Origin: Chlorocebus sabaeus
Taxonomy: Eukaryota > Chordata > Mammalia > Primates > Cercopithecidae
Assembly (NCBI RefSeq): GCF_047675955.1
Contig: NC_132918.1
Coordinates: 84,583,139 to 84,647,138, forward strand
Length of the DNA stretch: 64,000 bases
Direction: 5' to 3'
Shown here one piece after another: positions 22,040-32,644 of the stretch. Numbering within the stretch: the stretch's first letter is position 1; each line of letters starts with the position of its first letter. The notes below the pieces were generated by a model, which saw only the letters and a program-made list of their open reading frames with translations, had not been told where the DNA came from and searched no databases. A program made the position numbers and the translations under genes.

Positions 22040-22510
22040 TATAAATTAAGAGGGTAAGCAGAGATGTGCACAGCCATATGGATATGTAGATACTTATTGA
22101 AATATCATTTATTACAGGATTTTTGAAAATAAAAAACTGAGAACTTAAATGATCAACAGATAAAAAAATGAATAAATAATTTTATAATATATCCAAATAT
22201 TCTGATACTGTGGAGGCATTAAAAGTCATGTTTTCAAATGATATGTGGTTATACAGAAAAAAAATATGCTTGGTATGAAAGTACAAGAGCATAATATAAA
22301 ACTATATGTATAAAAATCCTTATGTTTTAAACAAATGTGGCTAGAGGTTGTATTTGTAGAAAATATAAATATCAAAAATGGAAAAGAATATACCAACATT
22401 GTAAAGATAATTATCACTGAGTAATAGTTTAATGGTGACTTTTTCTTCTTGCTTATCTTTCTTGTTCAACATTTCTTTAACTACTTAATTTTTTGAACTT
22501 CATTATCCAT
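22040..22510 (+). mobile_element. Old L1 (L1M-type) 3' end, sense
   Basis: Late ORF2/3' UTR signs: 'aaaaaactgagaacttaaat', 'gatcaacagataaaaaaatg' (22151), 'ggaggcattaaaagtcatg' (22212), then 'gtataaaaatccttatgtt' and a T-rich end. Very diverged. Confidence 0.6.
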
Positions 22511-23137
22511 GAGTGTTCCATCAAGCATACCAACGTCACTTTCTTATTTCAATACTAGCGCCCAACTTCTGGATAAACCAACTTCTTGATTTTCTCGTGT
22601 CCTTTATTCTCATCTGGGCTATCAATCCATGAGTGTGAAGTGAACTATAAGTGTAAAGAACTCTGATAATATTATGAACCATTATTAAATATGACTACCA
22701 GCTATGAAGTTTCTTATTTTGTGTCATATGTCTCAGCAATATTAAATACCACAAGAGAGGAAGTTGGAACTTTATTTTTCACAGAAGAAATCCCGAGTTG
22801 CTGTGTTTTTGCATATTTATTCTTCATTTATGCAACAGTGACAGGCAACTATTTTAGGAATTATCAAGAACTTTCCTCTTATTATCCCCTAATCTATCCT
22901 CTTTTCTTTCAACATGGCTTAGTCAAAGTTAAGATAAATGTTTTGCTTTTATGACTTGCAAGAAATACTATGCAAAAACTTGTTAAACATTAAATGATAA
23001 GAATTAGAATGACAATAAATGTTTTTATCAGGATAAATGCTAATGTCTCTAGGTACACCTCATCTATGCACTTATATTCCTCACTAAAGGGAGAGAGAAA
23101 AAGGGAACAAGAGAAAAATAACTGTAGTTTATTGTGA
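22511..23137. other. Unique sequence, nothing recognised
   Basis: Contains two copies of 'atccatgagtgt' (22506 and 22626), probably chance. No gene or repeat seen. Confidence 0.5.
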
Positions 23138-23480
23138 ATAAGTACATTAATTAATTCCAAAAATATTTACTGAGTGCATATTCTGTGTGAGGCACTGTGC
23201 CGAGCATCACTGTGTAAGCACATCATGAAGTTCATTGTTTAATGGAGCTCATGAAACATTATTAGACATAGACATCAGAACTCAAAGTTAAAAAAGAGAG
23301 TAGACCAGAAGAGATGTAAAAGGTCAATAATGATGAACATTCAGAAGAGGAATGTGTATTTCCAATGAAACTAGAAGTTTGTTTGGAAGTGTTGAGGAGA
23401 TGATGAATAGGAGATCCTTCCAAAGGGAGCATAAGCAGGAACTTCAGGGTGGCAAATGATGGCATAGACATGAAAACACA
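23138..23480 (-). mobile_element. L2 LINE 3' end, antisense
   Basis: 'aaatatttactgagtgcat' (23161), 'gtgaggcactgtgccgag' (23187), 'gttcattgtttaatggagct' (23231), 'gaacattcagaagagga' and 'ccttccaaagggagcataag' (23416). Typical antisense L2 order. Confidence 0.72.
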
Positions 23481-24029
23481 AGTAGTGTTCTTTCCCTAGA
23501 GCATATATCCCCACTGACATGCTATTTTGAAGTTTGTTCACCTAGAACAGCAAATAGGAAGCCCTCAGTAAAAGGTAACTCATGATATCACACTTGGAGT
23601 AAATCGATTTGGGGAAGAAGAGGAATGAATATAGCCTGTCTACCCTGAGGACCGCTTCTGCCCAAACACACATTTCCCAAAACTCCAAACTGACTAACCA
23701 AACAAAAATTCCAACTCAAGAAATCTTGAACATAATGTGTTTTTAGAGTAAATTATGTTGAAGGGGTCATAGATCGTTGTCTATCATACACTAAATATGT
23801 GCATCCTACACTAAACTTCTCAGAAACTTTCTTACTCTTCATCTTTTTCCTTCCCCTTCCCCTTCTTCCTGTGATGTGGCTCATCCTTTCCGTAAGAGTG
23901 AGTATGGAATGCAGTTGACTTCCCCTTTGGAGTAGGGATTTCTCTCCAGGAAATATTCCCACGACACTTTGGTACATAAAATTATTTGTCTTCTGTAGGA
24001 AAGAAGCAGAAGGAGAGGTAGAAAAGGGA
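23481..24029. other. Unassigned sequence
   Basis: No repeat or gene recognised; a CT-rich patch lies at 23836-23870. Confidence 0.5.
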
Positions 24030-24202
24030 AATGGAGACCTTACCCAAGATCAGGAAGCTGTGAAATGACAGAGGTAAGATTTTATTCAGCCATGCTCTAT
24101 GGCATAGGCAATATTCTATACTACCTGATACTAATGTGCCTACCTGATTTTGGGAACCCTTCAGGGCATACCCGGAGGTCTGTATTTATTACATTAGGAA
24201 AT
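24030..24202 (+). repeat. Local duplication, copy A, first part
   Basis: Matches 26600-26768 over its whole length with scattered substitutions. Shared exact block 'gcataggcaatattct' lies at 24102-24117 and 26667-26682; 'aggaacccttcag'-type and 'gtgcctac' blocks also align. The copy is cut by the L1 at 24203-25185 and resumes at 25186. Confidence 0.85.
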
Positions 24203-25185
24203 CTTTTTTTTTTTTTTTAATTATACTTTAAGTTCTAGGGTGTATGTGGATAATGTGCAGATTTGTTACATATGTATACTTGTGCCATGTTGGTGTGCTG
24301 CACCCATCAACTCGTCAGCACCCATCAACTCGTCATTTACATCAGGTATAACTCCAAATGCAATCCCTGCCCCCTTCCCCCTCCCCATGATAGGCCCTGG
24401 TGTATGATGTTCCCCTTCCCAAGTCCAGGTGATCTCATTGTTCAGTTCCCACCTATGAGTGAGAACATGCGGTGTTTGGTTTTCTGTTCTTGCGATAGTT
24501 TGCTGAGAATGATGGTTTCCAGCTGCATCCATGTCCCTACAAAGGACACAAACTCATCCTTTTTTATGGCTGCATAGTATTCCATGGTGTATATGTGCCA
24601 CATTTTCTTAATCTACTCTGTCACTGATGGACATTTGGGTTGATTCCAAGTCTTTGCTATTGTGAATAGTGCCACAATAAACATACGTGTGCATGTGTGT
24701 TTTTATAGCAGCATGATTTATAATCCTTTGGGTATATACCCAGTAATGGAATGGCTGGGTCATATGGTACATCTAGTTCTAGATCCTTGAGGAATTGCCA
24801 TACTGTTTTCCATAATGGTTGAACTAGTTTACAATCCCACCAACAGTGTAAAAGTGTTCCTATTTCTCCACATCCTCTCCAGCACCTGTTGTTTCCTGAC
24901 TTTTTAATGATCACCATTCTAACTGGTGTGAGATGGTATCTCATTGTGGTTTTGATTTGCATTTCTCTGATGGCCAGTGATGATGAGTATTTTTTCATGT
25001 GTCTGTTGGCTGTATGAATGTCTTCTTTTGAGAAATGTCTGTTCATATCCTTTGCCCACTTTTTGATGGGGTTGTTTGTTTTTTTCTTGTAAATTTGTTT
25101 GAGTTCTTTGTAGGTTCTGGATATTAGCCCTTTGTCAGATGAGTAGATTGCAAAAATTTTCTCCCATTCTGTAGGTTGCCTGTTC
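24203..25185 (-). mobile_element. L1PA-type LINE-1, 5'-truncated, antisense
   Basis: Starts with the complement of a poly(A) tail (T run from 24205) and runs backwards through the 3' UTR into late ORF2. An 18-bp tandem duplication in the 3' UTR (24301-24318 and 24319-24335) is private to this copy as far as I can tell. The insertion splits copy A of a local duplication; copy B at 26600-26838 preserves the unoccupied site. No clear target-site duplication is seen. Confidence 0.93.
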
Positions 25186-25190
25186 ACCAA
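24657..25190 (-). pseudogene. LINE-1 ORF2 C-terminal fragment (broken)
   Basis: A 177-codon open stretch of the L1 ORF2 C-terminal region, encoded on the minus strand within the L1PA-type element. ORF2 protein normally supplies endonuclease and reverse transcriptase for L1 mobility; this fragment has neither domain. The C-terminal cysteine motif is intact: C103, C107, H115, C120 (C-x3-C-x7-H-x4-C). Downstream of the 'CCYK' residues the frame shifts, so the last dozen residues are wrong and the native C-terminus is lost. The 5' truncation also removes promoter and ORF1. Not expected to be expressed as a functional protein. Confidence 0.85.
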
Positions 25191-25262
25191 CTTATTTTAA
25201 TGGCAAAGCAGGCAGCTTAGCTATGGTTGTTGTGAAGTACACAACAAAAGTTTCTCGTAAGA
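25186..25262 (+). repeat. Local duplication, copy A, second part
   Basis: Resumes where 24202 stops. It aligns with 26770-26838 ('cttagctatggttgttg' against 'ctaagctgtagttgatg', then 'caaaagtttct' against 'caaaacttct'). Confidence 0.75.
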
Positions 25263-25777
25263 TGTGTTAGGCAGGGACTCACGGACTTACATTTTGTTAC
25301 TCTCATTGAATCCTCCCATCTGGAAGGTGGTAGGACTGAGACCCTAGCCCACCACTATCTTATTCCAGCAACTTTTTTTTTTCTTTTCTTTTTGGCATGA
25401 CAGCAATCTGCCTAGTGAATCAAAAGAGGTTAGTGTTGAAGGAGCTAAATGAGGAATAAGAGTTTGGGGATGGAGAATTTAACAGAAAAATGCTGTGATG
25501 AAGAAAGGAATCTAAAGATTTGGTTTTGTTTAAATTATTGAATACGGATAGGTGATAATATGTGATGTTCCAAAAAACAGTAATAAAGAAGGAAAGGTAA
25601 TACAGGAGTCTAGCAAAAGACCTGAGACACATAGTTCTGATGGCTTTTCCAGGAGATTTGATGCCAAAAAGATTTTTGGTTTGGCAGGACAGTGGCTGTG
25701 AGGAATGATTTATCACTACTGCTTTAAGATAGGAAAGGTGGGGTCTTTTTTTGTGAGCCATGGGAAGAATTAAGCCC
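25263..25777. other. Unassigned sequence
   Basis: A T-rich run is at 25371-25392. A 113-codon minus-strand ORF (25420-25761) shows no family features. Weak L2-like phrases are not enough to call. Confidence 0.45.
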
Positions 25778-25975
25778 CTCTGAGGCAGTGGTCCCAGTTT
25801 GTCTGTAAATGAGAATCACTTGGGGAAATTTACACAAATGCCCAGCCCTACCTCAAATTTTCTTGTGATAGACTTGAGGTGAAACTTCAGTAGTGGTAGC
25901 TTCAGTAGTTTGCTAAAGGTCCCAGGTGATTCTAATGTGCAGTCAGAATCAAGAATCCTGCTCTAAAGGGATTAA
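25778..25975. mobile_element. MER5-type hAT DNA transposon remnant
   Basis: Starts 'ggcagtggtcccagtttg', has 'aatgagaatcacttgggg' (25807) and 'ggtcccaggtgattctaat' (25918), and ends near 'aatcaagaatcctg'. These fit MER5A/MER5B with degraded terminal inverted repeats. Confidence 0.72.
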
Positions 25976-26519
25976 TAATCAAAGGAAAGTGGAAATGATC
26001 ATGAAAGAGTTACATATTAATGAGCAAAATAATCAGCAATTTTCTTATATTTGTAGGAAATTTTATATATAGCAAATATACCTATATAAACCAGAAATAC
26101 TCATTTTTTAATTTCTATTTTAGTAGTATTCCTGATGTTAAAATTTGCTTAAAAGAGAATGTAAAAAAACAGCAGATGCTTTTGGGTAACTGTATACAGG
26201 TGAAGTGTTTTTTTTCTATTCCTTCATATGTTTTGTTTCTTTCAAAAACAGACTTTGTGCTAATTCTATAATCAGACTATACAAATAAGACACAAAGCAA
26301 AATCCACATATTGAACCATTATATATATAATATAGAAATATATACCTATAATTACATGATAATTTGAGAGTTGTTCATATAAGAAAAGATCATTTAAACA
26401 TAGTAACTGTTCAGACTTTTAAAATTAATTATTGACTTTAAATATCACTCACCTTATCAATAAAAAATGCATTCATGTGGTCACCAAATGCTAGTGACCA
26501 CTGCACAATTTTTATTTAT
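25976..26519. other. AT-rich unassigned sequence
   Basis: Strongly AT-rich with several 'atatat' patches near 26055-26090 and 26320-26345. No repeat family or gene recognised. Confidence 0.5.
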
Positions 26520-26640
26520 TTTTTCACTCACTACAATGCCTGTAGGCAGGTGCTTTCATCAACTCCCTCTTATAAGTGAGGAAATAAAAGTATAGGGGAC
26601 TTAATTGCCCAGGATCAAGAGGCTGTGAAATGGCAGAGGT
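26520..26640 (-). mobile_element. MIR-like SINE fragment, antisense
   Basis: 'ttataagtgaggaaataaaa' (26570), 'gcccaggatcaagaggctg' (26607) and 'aaatggcagaggtgaga' follow antisense MIR. The end overlaps copy B of the local duplication. Confidence 0.55.
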
Positions 26641-26838
26641 GAGATTTTATTCAGTCTTGCACTATAGCATAGGCAATATTCTGTACTCTCTGATATTAAT
26701 GTGCCTACTTGATTTAGGAACCCTTCAGAAAACACATGGAGGTCAGTACTCATTTCATCTGGAAATCTTGCCCACTTAATGTTAAGGTAAGCACCTAAGC
26801 TGTAGTTGATGCCAGCTACACAGCAAAACTTCTACCTG
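26600..26838 (+). repeat. Local duplication, copy B
   Basis: Uninterrupted counterpart of 24030-24202 plus 25186-25262. Start-to-start distance is about 2.57 kb. The shared region extends well past the MIR core into sequence I do not recognise as a repeat, which argues for a true local duplication. Confidence 0.8.
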
Positions 26839-26859
26839 AAATAATGAATAATAAAAGAA

Positions 26860-27602
26860 ATTCAACAGCCACTGTGGAGAACAGTATGGAGGCTCCTCAA
26901 AAAACTGAAAATTAAACTCTTGTATGATCCAGCAATTCCACTGCTAGGTGTTTACCCCAAAGAAAGAAAATCAGTACAATGAAGAAATATACTCCCATGT
27001 TTATTGCAGCACTTTTCACAATAGCCAAGATTTGGAATCAAGTGTCCATCTACAGATGAATGAATAAAGAAAATGTAGTACATACAGACAATGGGATATT
27101 ATCCAACCATAAAATATAAAATCCAGACATTTGCAACAACACAGATGGAAATGGAGGGCATTATGTTAAGTGGAATAAGCCAGGCATAGAAAGATAAATG
27201 TAGCATGTCCCCACTCATGTGGGAGCTAAATTTAAAACAATTGAACTCATAAAGATAAAGGGCAGAATGATGGTTACCAGAGACTGGGAAGGTTAGTGGG
27301 CAGGGAGGGGAAAGTGGGGATTGTGAATGGGTGCAAAAATATGGCTAGATAGAATGACTAAGATTCAGTGTTTGATAGCACAATGGGGTGACTATGGTCA
27401 ACAATAATTTATTGTGTATTTTAAAATAACTAAAAGAGTAGAATTGAAATGTTCTCAACACATAGAAATTGTAAATGCTTGAGGTAATGGATACCTCAAT
27501 TACCCTGATGTAATAATTATACATTGCATATGTGTATCAAAATATCACATATACCCAATAAATACATACACGTAATATGTACCCATAAAATTTTTTAAAA
27601 AA
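26860..27602 (+). mobile_element. LINE-1 3' end (L1MA-like), sense
   Basis: Begins in ORF2 ('gccactgtggagaacagtat'), passes 'agcaattccactgctaggtg' (26931), 'cacaatagccaagatttgg' (27019) and 'ggttaccagagactgggaa' (27274), and ends with 'aataaatacatacacgtaat' and an A/T-rich tail. Frames are broken. No target duplication recognised. Confidence 0.88.
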
Positions 27603-28181
27603 TCAATGGCAGGTTTCTTATCACAGTGACATGGGTTACTTTTATAAACAGTAAAAAGTTTTAAAAATAACCTCAAATCTACAATAGTTGCTGAATCTTA
27701 AACTTGCCACACATTGAATATTCAGTGCAGAGAGTTAAGAGCTATTTTCCACTTAAATAACAACAATTCGAGGAAGTGGTGGTGATCAGTCATCATTAGC
27801 CTTCACCTTACTTTAATAGCCATTTAGTAACAACAGAGATAAATTTTATAGGTGCTAATTGAGCCTGCAAGAAACCTTTGAAGCTCTCCCACTAGCTTAG
27901 GACTTTTTCTTTGAAGCCTTGTTTTAACTAAAGTGCCCCAGTAAAAACCTGGGAAAAATATACTTTAGAGAAAAAGATGCAGGTAAAAACCTTTGCACTA
28001 TATGAATAATTGTAAAACTATGGTTTAGTGACTGTGAGCAAAACAAACCTGACCAGTACTTGACCACAAAGGACTCCCCGAGTTACTCTAAAAGTTTTTT
28101 GAGGAAGTACTTAAGAAGATTTTGAATGTGTTATCAGTCTATTCTCTTAACATTAGGAAGAGAGGAGAAAACAGCCTACAT
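27603..28181. other. Unique sequence, nothing recognised
   Basis: About 580 bp without repeat or gene features. Confidence 0.55.
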
Positions 28182-28365
28182 ATTTACAGCACGATACAGT
28201 TTTCATAACTCATTTGATCCACATGAAAACCTTACATGATCTGAAGATCAAACAGGTAAAATAACTCACCCAAGGTCACCCTGCCAATGAATAGAAAAAC
28301 TGGAATTCAATTAAGAGAACTAGAGCAAGGTTCCTTTCACTATGCCGTAGCTGCCTTGCACATTC
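28182..28365 (-). mobile_element. MIR SINE, antisense
   Basis: 'ataactcatttgatccacat' (28205), 'aactcacccaaggtcaccct' (28263), 'aaactggaattcaattaag' (28297) fit antisense MIR. Confidence 0.65.
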
Positions 28366-29096
28366 ACTGTATTGTTGAGTTAGAGAAGTTGAATTAGAAC
28401 AAGTAAGGAAATGAGGTACAAGTCTAGACATAGAAGACCTAAGAAGAAAGTGAGGAGATGTTTTAAAAGTACACTAGTCCTAAGCATTTACATTCTAGTT
28501 AAGCTCCAGGTTGACTAATATCCAATAAAAAGCCAGGCCTAATGAGAACAAAATAAAATCATACACAAGAATCTTTATTTTGACCCAGGAATTATTCCAA
28601 GCTTGTTTCCCACCCATTTGCTTCCACCTTCTTTCTTCACTGGCTGTCCATGGTCCATGGTCTTCATATCATTTACAAGTTGTGAATTTGGGAGATAGCA
28701 AAAAAAAAAGAAAGAAAGAAAAAGCAGTGTTCTAGAGAAAAACAGAGTGGGCTGGTTGGAAGATGACACCTTGGAATGGAATGGTGCAGAATTGACTTTG
28801 CCAAGGAGAAGGAGAGAAATGACTTCATTTCATCATAACTATGCTTGAAAGAATGGAGTAGATGACCCCTTACAGCCACTTCCACTTGCCAGATTTCATA
28901 TGCAAAATTACTCCTTTTTAATCCCTCAGAACACTGGAAAGGTTTCAAAAGACAAATAATCTCAGCACATTCTGTCCTTTGAGAACTGTGGATGAAAGGG
29001 GCACATAAATTTCTGTTACTAGTTACATGCAGTAATTTTAGTTGGATTTCCTTGATGCATCACCCCTTTTGTAGTATTTCTCAGGGAGTATGCATA
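28366..29096. other. Unique sequence, nothing recognised
   Basis: Contains an A/GAAA-rich patch at 28700-28726. No gene or repeat family. Confidence 0.5.
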
Positions 29097-29155
29097 TGTG
29101 TGAGAGAGTGTGTGTGTGTGTGTGTGTCTGTACGTGTGTGTGTCTGTGTGTGTCT
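29097..29155 (+). repeat. (TG)n, interrupted
   Basis: GT-rich microsatellite of about 58 bp with interruptions ('gagaga', 'tctgtac', 'tctg'). Interruptions usually reduce instability. Confidence 0.93.
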
Positions 29156-29687
29156 AAGTGGTTTTGACCTTAGGATTCTCTTTGATTTATAGCAGCTCAG
29201 CTCTGTAAGTTATGCTGGGATGGTTTCAGAGTCTGTTTGTTCTGGCATCCCAATAAAGCTTTGCTTCCCATGGCAACTCCAGCCTACGAAGCAAGGCCTC
29301 AGGGAAAATACAGCTTTCATTGCCAGAATGAAGCAATAGCACTTTTGGGGTGCTATTTTGTTGGGTGGTGTATTAATTCTTAAGCAGCTCCACTCATGGA
29401 AGACTGAAAAAACTTTACAGTCTGAATATTGCCACAGAAAGCAGCAATCTCAGTTTCTCTCAAACAAGTTAATTGATTTTGTGAGACTTTATTTAATTTG
29501 GGGTTTTTCAGGTACTGTCTGCACAGTAGCAAGATCGTGGGACATGACCTTAATGAGTGGTTCCAACATACGCATGTTCCCTTCTAAACAGTCTTCCCCT
29601 TTATAGTCTCAACTTCAAAGTTTAACCTAAGGTCAATTTTTGACTCTCACTGATGCTCTTCCCTGCTTGTTTTCAAAACGAACCTGT
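29156..29687. other. Unassigned sequence
   Basis: No repeat or gene recognised. Confidence 0.5.
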
Positions 29688-29865
29688 GTTTCTCAGCCTT
29701 GGGTGAATTACCCAGGGAGCTTCCAGTAAATACCAATGCCCAGACCCTACCATTAGAGATTCTAATTTAGTGGTGGCATGGGGCAGGGTTTGGGATATCA
29801 ATAGTTTTCAAAGGTCCCCAGGATATTTTAATGTGCAGCCGGTGTTAAGCACCATTGATCTGGTT
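29688..29865. mobile_element. MER5-type hAT DNA transposon remnant
   Basis: 'tgtttctcagccttgggtg' (29687), 'aatgcccagaccctaccatt' (29735), 'ttagagattctaatttagtg', then 'ggatattttaatgtgcagcc' (29821). Fits MER5A/MER5B. Confidence 0.7.
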
Positions 29866-30787
29866 CATTTTCTTTGAGGTCCTGAGAAGGGAAGTAACTT
29901 ACTTAAGGTCATTAAGCAAATAGGTTTATTTTTGACCACACATGTTGACTTGTGGTTGATTAAAATGCCTATGCGTAGTTAATTGTTCTCTGTTATTATC
30001 TACATAACGTTTATGCTGTTTACATTGTAAATCAGGTAGTCCGTGGTAGTTGAGTCCCAAAATACAAGGTGTTGACTTCCATTGCATGTTATACCCACCA
30101 GAATCTGCCAGTTGCTGTTAGGAGTGTGACTATGGCTAGGAGAGGAGAAAAAATGGTGCCAAGGTAGCAGACCACACTGCATTTCCTGACAACATGTCTT
30201 CTGTATTGGAAAGCTGACTTATTTCAGTGGTAAACAGAGCTCCTGGGTATTTAATGAAATTATTCTCAGTATGGCCTGGTGATGAAGATGCTCTAGTGGG
30301 CTCTGAATACTCCTGACCTCACTTCTGTATTGTTCAGGTAGGTCTAAGTGTGTCACAGAATGTGAGACTTTGGCAGCGTTGTAAGCCAACTAGTTCATGA
30401 TTACGCTAGTCTTGTGCCAAGAGCTCTCAGCTTATCAGTGTGTTTGTGGTTGAAGTCCAAAAATAAGTACACATTTTACTTTCTGTTGTTGCTTCTGTGT
30501 GATATTTGCTAACAAATAAAATCATTTTCGGTAATGATTTTTTTTGTAACTTTTTAACGTATTTTTACATATTATGTATATTACATAAATGTAATTTTCT
30601 ATTAAAAGGTTTATTTCAACACCATAACACAATGTCTAAATGTATGTTCTTATTTGTTTACCTTTGATTTTTTCTTTTACTACAAAAATTAACCATTTAG
30701 CTAAAATTACTGTTAATGTAATATGAATAAATTTAATTTAGATAAATTTGGTTTACATTAAGAATGTATAAGATTGCTTTTATAAAC
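29866..30787. other. Unassigned, AT-rich toward the end
   Basis: A weak antisense MIR-like phrase ('gaagtaacttacttaaggtc') sits at 29891. 30500-30770 is strongly AT-rich. No gene seen. Confidence 0.45.
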
Positions 30788-30810
30788 CTACACACACACA
30801 CTCACACACG
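30788..30810 (+). repeat. (CA)n, short
   Basis: About 22 bp of CA repeat with one interruption. Confidence 0.85.
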
Positions 30811-31212
30811 TGAATAAGAATGTAGCTTTCTGGAACTATAATTGTGTTCATATGAAGAATGCTACTTATAGCTGCCCAGCGACTTTGCTTCTAAAGGGAA
30901 ACAGATTCAGAAGCAGAAGTTTCAAAAAGAGAGAATTTACATTAACACTTGGCTTCTTATTGCCTCCATCAATACTGTTTCCCTCCCCTCAACAAACAGA
31001 CAACTTCACTGAAAAAGGAGGGAACTCCCTAGAACTTCTACTCTTCTAGCCAGTGCCCCCAAGTCTCTTTGCCCCAATCTTTTGCCTTCTATGTCCAAAT
31101 GACCTGCATATTTCCACATACAAAGATACAAACATTTAGAGAGTTATACCAGATTTCTCTCACTGAATGGAAAAGCTAGAAGGTCTCTTAGAGAAAATGT
31201 AATAAGATCTCT
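30811..31212. other. Unassigned sequence
   Basis: No repeat family or gene recognised. A 79-codon ORF has no visible features. Confidence 0.5.
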
Positions 31213-31502
31213 GGGCCGGGTGCAATGGCTCACGCCTGTAATCCCAGCATTTGGGGAGGCTGAGGAGGGCAGATCACCTGAGGTCAGGAGTTCAAGACCA
31301 GCCTGACCAACACAGTGAAACCCTGTCTCTACTAAAAATATAAAAATTAGCTGGGCATGGTGGCGGATGCCTGAGGCTGAGGCAGAAGAATCACCTGAAC
31401 CCAGGAGGCAGAGGTTGCAGTTAGCTGAGACCATACCATTGCATTCCAGCCTGGGCAATAAGAGTGAAACTCTATCTCAAAAAAAAAAAAAAAAAAAAAA
31501 AA
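31213..31502 (+). mobile_element. Alu (AluS-like) with a small right-arm deletion and A24 tail
   Basis: Both arms are present. In the right arm 'gcggatgcctg' joins directly to 'aggctgaggcag', so about 17-20 bp of the usual 'taatcccagctactc...' segment is missing. The tail is a pure A24 run (31479-31502). Target duplication not clearly readable. Confidence 0.95.
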
Positions 31503-31504
31503 TC

Positions 31505-31640
31505 TATGTACTTTGCCTACCCTTCCCTACCCTACCATCTGTTCTCATTTCACAGATGAAATGTCTGAGGCTCAGGGAAGTTAAGTGACTTGCCCATACT
31601 CAAGCTGGGTGAAAACCTAGGGCTCAAATAGTCTTAGGAG
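31505..31640 (-). mobile_element. MIR SINE fragment, antisense
   Basis: 'atttcacagatgaaatgtct' (31548), 'ctcagggaagttaagtgact' (31572) and 'cttgcccatactcaagctg' fit antisense MIR directly after the Alu tail. Confidence 0.65.
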
Positions 31641-32462
31641 TTCTATTTCTCTGCTTTATAAAATGAAATTATTATAATAAAAAATTAGCTAAATGTTAAT
31701 GTAATAGCTCCAATGTGCTCTTCAGGATTGTTTTATGTGTATAATACATGTACATTAATCCTGTGTACATAATTCACTTGTTTAACTCTTGGTTATCCAT
31801 ACTCATAGAAGCAACACTCCTTTTGATAGGCATCAGTTGTTGAGTAGAACACCAAAGATCATTGGAGCTTGAAGGCACACTTGGTATCACTACTCCAACA
31901 CACCTATTAGCCGGGAAACATAGACCTAAAGAAGGCATGCAAATTCTCAAAATCACTCAAATGTTAAGGAAGCTTCCAGAATATGAGCAATTAATCTTGT
32001 TTTATCTTAGGCTTAATATTTTCAGAATTCCATGATAAATAGTGTGAAAATTGTGACTACCAAGTATGTCACAAGAGAAAAAGAGAAAGCTTCTAACAAA
32101 AGTCCAGAAGTGTGACTTGAGTCCTCTTAGTGATCTCGGACAAACATCTCTCGGCTTGTCAACTCCACCAACTGTCAAATGGGCCAATAGAGTAGAAAAC
32201 CTTTACAGTTCTGCTTTTTTCTGAAACCCTTTCTTTTCAATGAAACTGGCAGCTTTGAGAACCAGTCAGTTGACTGTGATTACTGAATGATGGGAGAGAA
32301 AACTCTATATTAAGCCATGCTCCACTGCAGAAGTATTTTTTCCAGGTTAAGAAGGGCTATGGAGCAATGCAGTTGGAGCACTGATGTAATTACTAATGTC
32401 CATCAAGTGTGCAGGCTTTCCCTTTTGGTTCTCTAGATAGAGGATATGTGAGTCTCAAAAGT
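31641..32462. other. Unassigned sequence
   Basis: No repeat or gene recognised. Confidence 0.5.
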
Positions 32463-32474
32463 ACAAAAAGGGGA

Positions 32475-32629
32475 AGCTGGGCACAGTGGCTTATGCCTGT
32501 AATCCCAACACTTTGGGAGGCTGAGGCAGGAGAGTTGCTTGAACCTAGGAAGCAGAGGTTGCAGTGAGCCCTGATCACACCACTGCACTCCAACCTGGGA
32601 GACAAGAGTGAAACTGTCTCAAAAAAAAA
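32475..32629 (+). mobile_element. Short Alu with an arm-fusion deletion
   Basis: About 155 bp. The left arm start ('gctgggcacagtggctta') runs to 'tttgggaggctgaggcagg' and continues at once with right-arm sequence ('gagttgcttgaacc'). Both arms normally contain the 'gggaggctgaggc' phrase, so the deletion joined them there. Flanks 'acaaaaaggggaa' (32463-32475) and 'acaagaaggggaa' (32632-32644) are a target duplication with one mismatch. Confidence 0.95.
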
Positions 32630-32644
32630 GCACAAGAAGGGGAA

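Noticed and set aside
24266..24532. 88-codon ORF on the minus strand
   Set aside because: It is an out-of-frame reading of the L1 3' UTR; its repeated 'DELMGA' reflects the 18-bp tandem duplication.
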